Under the pieces are notes generated by a model, which did no database searches, was not told where the DNA came from, and worked only from the letters and a program-made list of their open reading frames with translations. Of a DNA stretch of 33,360 bases, positions 29,425 to 33,360 are shown in pieces. Source of the DNA: an uncultured Lachnospiraceae bacterium (GTDB lineage Bacteria > Bacillota > Clostridia > Lachnospirales > Lachnospiraceae). A program made the position numbers and the translations under genes. The stretch is from positions 1 through 33,360 of the forward strand of contig CAJTMC010000041.1 in the NCBI GenBank assembly GCA_910577115.1. The letters run 5' to 3'. Numbering within the stretch: the stretch's first letter is position 1; every line of letters begins with the position of its first letter.

Positions 29425-30354
29425 TCATGCCGCCTTCACCTGAAAACGGCGTGACACGGACACTTTTGCATAATCCCTGTAAAGTTCGGGCTTTTCCTGT
29501 TTCATCCGCTGCGTGTCAAGCCTTGTCGTCTCCACGCTGCTCCATGACACCCTGTACTTATCGCTTGCCGCAAATTCATTGTCCTGCATGTAAAGCTTTA
29601 CCTCCTGCTCGATGCAACTCTGTTCATTCTGCAGCCTGTTTATTTCCTCCATGATTTCCGCCCTGCGGCTGAGTTTTTCATCAAATCCGTACAGGCTTAT
29701 GGCGCTGCCCTTCCTCACCGCGCCGAAATACCCGTTCAGCACCTTATCGCAGGCTTTTGAACCGTCAGGCGCAGGCATTACCTTTGCCACGACATGGTTC
29801 TCCCAAAACTCCTTTTCCACCGCAATCAGCCGTGCAATGAGTTCGTCATTCCATACAAGCTTACGGTACACGAACTCCTGTCCGAGGATGACCGCCGCGA
29901 TATACCATGTGCGCTTTCCAGTCACTGCCATATAATGGCAGCACTGCATGACGTAATGGAGCGGAATGTCACCGTCCTTCCATTTATCCGCATTGTATGC
30001 GCTCGCCGTCTTGCATTCCAGCCCCGCATCTTCCCCTATGACCAGCCTGTCAACGTCCGCTATCATGAACGGGTATTCTACGCTCCGGTACATATAATTG
30101 GAACGCCTCACCTTTAATCCCGTCGCCTCCATGAACCGCCGCGCGACATATTCCTCAAGGTCGTGCCCCTGACGGACGGCTTCATTGTCAAGCTCCTGTA
30201 TGTCTTCACTTGTCTTGTCGCAGAACAGCTTCATGGGACTGCTGTACGGGTTCAGTCCGCACACCGTCCCTGCGTCGGAACCGCCTATCCCCGTTTTTCT
30301 AAGTGCAAGCCACTCCGCGTTTCCCATTCCTGCTGTTGCCGTTTTCTCATACAT
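29425..30354 (-). CDS. YqaJ-type viral recombinase/exonuclease (cassette 2)
   Basis: 309 aa, same length as the cassette 1 enzyme, with LRKTGIGGSDAGTVCGLNPY, RQGHDLEEYVARRF, MIADVDRLVIG and GLECKTASAYNADKW, so all catalytic positions are kept. Differences lie in the C-terminal half. ATG at 30354 follows GAAAGGGGCGATTTT. Two active nucleases of the same kind in one window is unusual and suggests separate acquisitions. Confidence 0.9.
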   Translation of the reverse strand: MYEKTATAGMGNAEWLALRKTGIGGSDAGTVCGLNPYSSPMKLFCDKTSEDIQELDNEAVRQGHDLEEYVARRFMEATGLKVRRSNYMYRSVEYPFMIADVDRLVIGEDAGLECKTASAYNADKWKDGDIPLHYVMQCCHYMAVTGKRTWYIAAVILGQEFVYRKLVWNDELIARLIAVEKEFWENHVVAKVMPAPDGSKACDKVLNGYFGAVRKGSAISLYGFDEKLSRRAEIMEEINRLQNEQSCIEQEVKLYMQDNEFAASDKYRVSWSSVETTRLDTQRMKQEKPELYRDYAKVSVSRRFQVKAA

Positions 30355-30381
30355 AAAATCGCCCCTTTCGTTTTCCTTCTA

Positions 30382-31314
30382 TCATGCTGCGCACACAAGC
30401 TGGTACGCCTTGTCAATCATCGGGTTCCCGTCCATTGTGCGGACAAACAGGTTCTCCTTATAATTTGCCGTCCTGCGCAGCGGTTCCGCGTGCGTCGCAA
30501 AATCCGATACGGCATTGATGAAACGGTATGCATTGTCCCCGACGCCCTTTAAGTCAGGTGCATCATAATATCGCCCCTGCATGTCCCTGCGCAGTTTTGT
30601 GATGTTTTTGACCTGCCCCGCGGTCGCGTCCTTTTCGATTGGCAGGAGCAGCTCTATGTATTCCTTTACCTGCTGGTCGGTAATCTTCTGCTTCCGGAGC
30701 CGTTCAAATTCCTTCCCGAGACTGTCCATGTATTCCTCTGCCATAAAAAGGGTATCCTTTGCCTCCTGAATCTTATCGCTGACATTTCCCGTGTGAATCA
30801 TGGACCATGAACGTTTCGCCGTATCCAGCGCCAAATTGAGCGTATTGTTGCAGACAACCCTGACAGGCGTAAGCGCAACCTTGACCGCGCCGCTGCCGTC
30901 ATGGCTGTTGCTGAATACAAGGTACGGTGAAATCCGTTCCCCTGAAATGATGTACTCCCTTGGAAGGCGTGCGAGCAGCCACACCCTCCGCCCTTCCTGC
31001 AATGAGCCTGCCGTTTCATAACGGACGCCCGCGCCCAGTAAAGCGTCCGTAAACGCAAACGCCTGACGGTTTTGGACAATCTTATAACGGTCAGTCACCA
31101 CGCCGAGCACCCTGCGGTCGCTGTCACGCACGTTTGCCCTGTACCCTGAAATCACATCTCTTGTGCCCGTATAGATTGGTTCCTGCACTACCGTCCAGTC
31201 CAATCCTGCCAGTTCCAGCGCCTCCTTTGACGAAGGCGCCTCCTCTACCCTTGTTCCCAAACCGTGCCAAGGCTTTTCCCTTGTGTAGAACATCGTTTCA
31301 ATTTCTGCTGCCAT
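30382..31314 (-). CDS. DUF932 phage/plasmid-like protein (cassette 2)
   Basis: 310 aa, colinear with 7667-8599: MFYTREKPWHGLGTRVEEAP, SPYLVFSNSHDGSGAVKVAL, TPVRVVCNNTLNLAL, NPMIDKAYQLVCAA. ATG at 31314 after AAGGAGG. First gene of the operon; it follows the covarying leader hairpin by 38 nt and the exonuclease gene follows it by 27 nt. Confidence 0.9.
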   Translation of the reverse strand: MAAEIETMFYTREKPWHGLGTRVEEAPSSKEALELAGLDWTVVQEPIYTGTRDVISGYRANVRDSDRRVLGVVTDRYKIVQNRQAFAFTDALLGAGVRYETAGSLQEGRRVWLLARLPREYIISGERISPYLVFSNSHDGSGAVKVALTPVRVVCNNTLNLALDTAKRSWSMIHTGNVSDKIQEAKDTLFMAEEYMDSLGKEFERLRKQKITDQQVKEYIELLLPIEKDATAGQVKNITKLRRDMQGRYYDAPDLKGVGDNAYRFINAVSDFATHAEPLRRTANYKENLFVRTMDGNPMIDKAYQLVCAA

Positions 31315-31352
31315 ACTGTAAATCCTCCTTTTTTGATTTTTATACGCAAAAA

Positions 31353-31377
31353 TACCGACAGCTTTTTACTGTCGGTA
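31353..31377 (-). promoter_or_regulatory. Leader hairpin upstream of DUF932 (cassette 2)
   Basis: In the minus RNA TACCGACAG at one side and CTGTCGGTA at the other form a 9-bp perfect stem with a 7-nt loop, then TTTTTGCG. Against cassette 1 two base pairs change on both sides and the loop changes freely. Distance to the start codon (38 nt) and to the upstream -10 (TATGAT, 31392-31397) is conserved. Confidence 0.65.
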
Positions 31378-31454
31378 CTTTGCTTATGGTTATCATATAT
31401 ATTTGTAAATGCGCACTTTCCGGTTACAGGAGTTATAAAATATTGTGAATTTTA

Positions 31455-31483
31455 TTGTAAAGACAGACGTTTTTTTGTATAAT
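31455..31483 (+). promoter_or_regulatory. Promoter of the plus-strand Rpn gene
   Basis: TTGTAA (31455-31460), a 17-bp spacer, and TATAAT (31478-31483). Transcription would begin near 31490, which argues against the upstream GTG at 31490 and for the start at 31550. Confidence 0.7.
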
Positions 31484-31549
31484 TGAAGTGTGACAGAGCA
31501 GGATATATCGTATCATGTACCACAGATTTTTAGGAATCGAGGTGATAAG

Positions 31550-32428
31550 GTGTCGGACGATACAATACAGACACAGGAAGTTCATGTGACACGTCCTACA
31601 GCAAAGCGTACCGCAAAGAACAGTGTGTTTTTAGACCTTTTCCAAGATAAAAAGAATTTGTTAAAGCTGTATCAAACATTGCACCCGGAGGATACGGACG
31701 CAACAGAGGACACGCTGGATATTGTAACGATAGACAACGTCCTGACTGATAATCTCTATAATGATTTGGGCATAATGGCAGGTAACAACAGATTACTTTT
31801 GCTTTTGGAGGCACAAGCCAGTTGGACGGTAAATATTTTAATTAGGATGCTGCTGTATTTAGCACAAAGTTACCATGAGTATTTTGAACGAACAACCCAG
31901 AGCCTGTATAAGAGTAAGAAAGTAAAAATGCCAAAGCCTGAATTATATGTGATATACACAGGCAGCAGAGGCAGAAAACCCGATACGATATCGCTGTCCA
32001 AAGATTTTTTTGATGGTGCAGATATTGATATTGAGGTAAAAGCCAAAGTCATATATGAGAGCAATGAGGATAATATAATCAACGAGTACATTGTTTTTTG
32101 CAAGGTTTTTAACGGGCAGGTAAAAGAGCATGGAATGACGAAACAGGCAGTTGCAGAAACAATCCGTATCTGCAAGGACAGGAACATCTTAAAGCAGTAT
32201 TTAAGCAGTAAGGAAGTGGAGGTAGTAACGATTATGATGAGTTTATTTGATGAAGAGCAGATAATGAAAACATATTGGAAAGATATGGAAAGAGAAACCC
32301 TAATGGAAAAAGCAATGCTTATGTTAAAAAAAGGGAAAATAAATATTGATGAAGTCAGCGAGTATTTCCCCGAATTACTGGAAAGTGACATAAAAGAAAT
32401 CGAAGCTGAGATTATGCAATTAGCATAA
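31550..32428 (+). CDS. Rpn-like PD-(D/E)XK nuclease, plus strand
   Basis: 292 aa from GTG at 31550 with GAGGTG 5 nt upstream. It is a distant relative of the Rpn genes: KNSVFLDLFQDKKNLLKLYQ, then NRLLLLLEAQASWTVNILIR with the ExQ motif, YLAQSYHEYF, PELYVIYTGSRGRKPD, and a C-terminal helical tail (EEQIMKTYWKDMERETLMEK, IDEVSEYFPELLESDIKEIE). The preceding catalytic Asp is in the NDLGIMAGN region. It is oriented against cassette 2 and has its own promoter and terminator, so it is a separate insertion between the operon and the 28-bp repeat. Confidence 0.85.
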   Translation: MSDDTIQTQEVHVTRPTAKRTAKNSVFLDLFQDKKNLLKLYQTLHPEDTDATEDTLDIVTIDNVLTDNLYNDLGIMAGNNRLLLLLEAQASWTVNILIRMLLYLAQSYHEYFERTTQSLYKSKKVKMPKPELYVIYTGSRGRKPDTISLSKDFFDGADIDIEVKAKVIYESNEDNIINEYIVFCKVFNGQVKEHGMTKQAVAETIRICKDRNILKQYLSSKEVEVVTIMMSLFDEEQIMKTYWKDMERETLMEKAMLMLKKGKINIDEVSEYFPELLESDIKEIEAEIMQLA

Positions 32429-32468
32429 TCAGAAACGCAGCTCCATAATCAATATAACAGCGTAAAGA

Positions 32469-32498
32469 CGCATGGAACAATAGAATGTAAACCATGCG
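32469..32498 (+). terminator. Terminator of the plus-strand Rpn gene
   Basis: CGCATGG (32469-32475) with CCATGCG (32492-32498), then CCTTTTTGTG: a standard Rho-independent terminator 40 nt after the stop. Confidence 0.75.
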
Positions 32499-32570
32499 CC
32501 TTTTTGTGCCAAAAGGAACTTTAGTCGGGATACTGCCAGTACCCAAAGCATAGAGGATAGGTAAAACTTA

Positions 32571-32598
32571 TGCATTTCAGTGCAAAAACTTTACTTTT
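32571..32598. repeat. 28-bp dispersed repeat, copy 2
   Basis: TGCATTTCAGTGCAAAAACT followed by TTACTTTT; two base differences from 8765-8792. It lies on the surface-remnant side of the plus-strand nuclease insertion. Confidence 0.6.
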
Positions 32599-32632
32599 TT
32601 TATGAATACATGCTATCGTACGGACAATAACT

Positions 32633-32839
32633 GTGGGAGAGATACAATATGATTGGAATACATCAACTAAAAACAGGAACATCTATCTCAATAAACTCAT
32701 CGGTTTTCAGGATACCGAGCCTGTTAAAATCATAACGGGCGTCAGAAGGTACGGAAAATCAAGCCTTCTGAAACTAATGGTGAAGCATCTTGGGGAAATC
32801 CGGTCTTTGAATCTGACAGACTGGCTCCTGAGCGAATAA
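32633..32839 (+). pseudogene. DUF4143-type ATPase, N-terminal relic
   Basis: From GTG at 32633: YLNKLIGFQDTEPVKIITGV then RRYGKSSLLKLMVKHLGE, the Walker A region of a DUF4143-like ATPase (GVRRYGKSS). The frame diverges at once and stops (TAA 32837-32839) after 68 codons instead of the usual ~400. It resembles the intact ATPase at 17007-18260 only in family. Confidence 0.7.
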
Positions 32840-32990
32840 TCCGCATCCAGATAAAATTGGAAGTGAAAAGATTTTTGTATATTATCTCACCCAGTCCGAA
32901 ATCGGGGCAGACAGCCATACCTTTCAGGACAAAGTAAAGGTTGGCATTTATGATGATTTATGGATTGACTTTAAAGAATTGATGTCTTAA
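32832..32990 (+). pseudogene. C-terminal relic of an unidentified protein
   Basis: An open frame with no start: NNPHPDKIGSEKIFVYYLTQ, then SEIGADSHTFQDKVKVGIYD and a DDLWIDFKELMS end. It overlaps the stop region of the ATPase relic in another frame, so two gene ends were joined here. Family not recognised. Confidence 0.45.
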
Positions 32991-33012
32991 AAACGCATAC
33001 TGTAAAAGAGGG

Positions 33013-33037
33013 AGCCGACGGATAATCCCCGTCGGCT
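33013..33037 (-). terminator. Terminator after surface-protein remnant 2
   Basis: AGCCGACGG (33013-33021) with its complement (33029-33037), 7-nt loop; the minus strand continues CCCTCTTTTACAG. It is 12 nt past the remnant's stop and matches the hairpin at 8821-8854 in place and design. Confidence 0.7.
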
Positions 33038-33049
33038 TTCCCCTGTAAC

Positions 33050-33268
33050 CTATTCCACGCTCTTCCCTACGATTTTGAATTTCACTGTCTTTTCACCGCA
33101 GTAGCTGCCCAAGCCACGCAGTACGACTGTTCCCGTTCCTTTCTTTATATTGCTGCCATATGCGGCAATCTCGTAATCCCTGCCGTACACAAGGTCCTGC
33201 ATTATTCCGTTTACTTTTATGGAGGCTCCCGTTATCGCGGTTTCTGTTGGATAGTTGGAATAGGTGAC
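33050..33268 (-). pseudogene. Surface-protein C-terminal remnant 2
   Basis: A 73-codon open frame without a start, YSNYPTETAITGASIKVNGI, then MQDLVYGRDYEIAAYGSNIK, KKGTGTVVLRGLGSYCGEKT and KFKIVGKSVE: the last domain of a repeat-type cell-surface protein. The end is intact with its terminator; the 5' part is cut off by a stop at 33269-33271, 12 nt before the recombinase stop. The corresponding protein at 8879 has an internal stop. Confidence 0.8.
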
Positions 33269-33282
33269 TTAGAAAATATCCA

Positions 33283-33360
33283 TTATTCAAGGGTTTCCAA
33301 TGCCCCTATGAACTTGTAATGGATAGTAAGTCGTTGAATTTTCTGCCCGTCAACTTCTAC
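33283..33360 (-). CDS. Large serine recombinase, C-terminal end (partial)
   Basis: The last 25 codons of a gene running in from the right edge: VEVDGQKIQRLTIHYKFIGA then LETLE and TAA. The 'I(E/T)IHYxFIG' ending is characteristic of the DUF4368 C-terminus of TnpX/TndX-type serine recombinases. Its stop lies 14 bp from the surface-protein remnant, the position expected for an element whose recombinase gene reaches almost to the attachment site. Confidence 0.65.
   Translation of the reverse strand, partial: VEVDGQKIQRLTIHYKFIGALETLE

Noticed and set aside
31490..31549. GTG at 31490 as start of the plus-strand nuclease.
   Set aside because: It coincides with the predicted transcription start and lacks a ribosome binding site; GTG 31550 has GAGGTG 5 nt upstream.
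1..33360. CRISPR array, tRNA or rRNA genes.
   Set aside because: No regularly spaced short repeats, no cloverleaf or CCA-ended sequences and no conserved rRNA segments were recognised by eye on either strand.

Overview
The window looks like accessory DNA from a low-GC Gram-positive anaerobe, most likely a gut Lachnospiraceae/Clostridia species. Reasons: AT-rich sequence, strong GGAGG-type ribosome binding sites, and families typical of that group (DUF3848, DUF5688, DUF932, Rpn/PD-(D/E)XK nucleases, DUF4143 ATPases, a large serine recombinase). No rRNA, tRNA, CRISPR array or housekeeping operon was seen. All assignments were made by eye from translated sequence; no database search was run.

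Layout. Two paralogous minus-strand cassettes bracket the window: cassette 1 (about 8.6 kb down to 0.2 kb) and cassette 2 (about 31.3 kb down to 23.2 kb). Each reads, in transcription order: leader hairpin, DUF932 protein, YqaJ-type exonuclease, DUF3848 protein, Rad52-like single-strand annealing protein, DUF5688 protein, a 25-26 aa hydrophobic micropeptide, a strong hairpin, a cargo slot, a 96-aa protein, and an Rpn-family nuclease. The core is closely conserved, down to an identical 44-nt gene overlap, but the cargo is different: cassette 1 has an unrecognised 380-aa protein plus a 676-aa P-loop ATPase; cassette 2 has a 640-aa SF2 helicase plus a 71-aa protein. Cassette 2 is visibly richer in G+C at third codon positions. 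Next to each cassette, upstream of DUF932, lies the 3' end of a broken surface-protein gene.

Between the cassettes (9.1-23.1 kb) is a patchwork of accessory modules. The most striking is a minus-strand operon (13.7-9.1 kb) for a 140-aa protein, a patatin phospholipase fused to a dynamin-like GTPase (764 aa), and three small related proteins. It has a near-consensus promoter with a palindrome beside the -10 and a divergent Cro/CI-type regulator. I infer a membrane-acting defence or stress system. Then come a 51-aa excisionase-like protein, a short relaxase, RadC, a RelB/ParE-type toxin-antitoxin pair, a DUF4143 ATPase with relics of its own 5' and 3' ends around it, a VapBC-like pair with a frameshifted toxin, a large serine recombinase with a small companion gene, and several small orphan or antitoxin-like genes.

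The right end (31.4-33.4 kb) carries a plus-strand Rpn nuclease with its own promoter and terminator, relics of an ATPase and of an unidentified protein, the second surface-protein remnant, and the last codons of another large serine recombinase only 14 bp from that remnant. Overall the region looks like repeated insertion and decay of mobile elements, with the exonuclease/annealing cassettes as a probable recombination platform.
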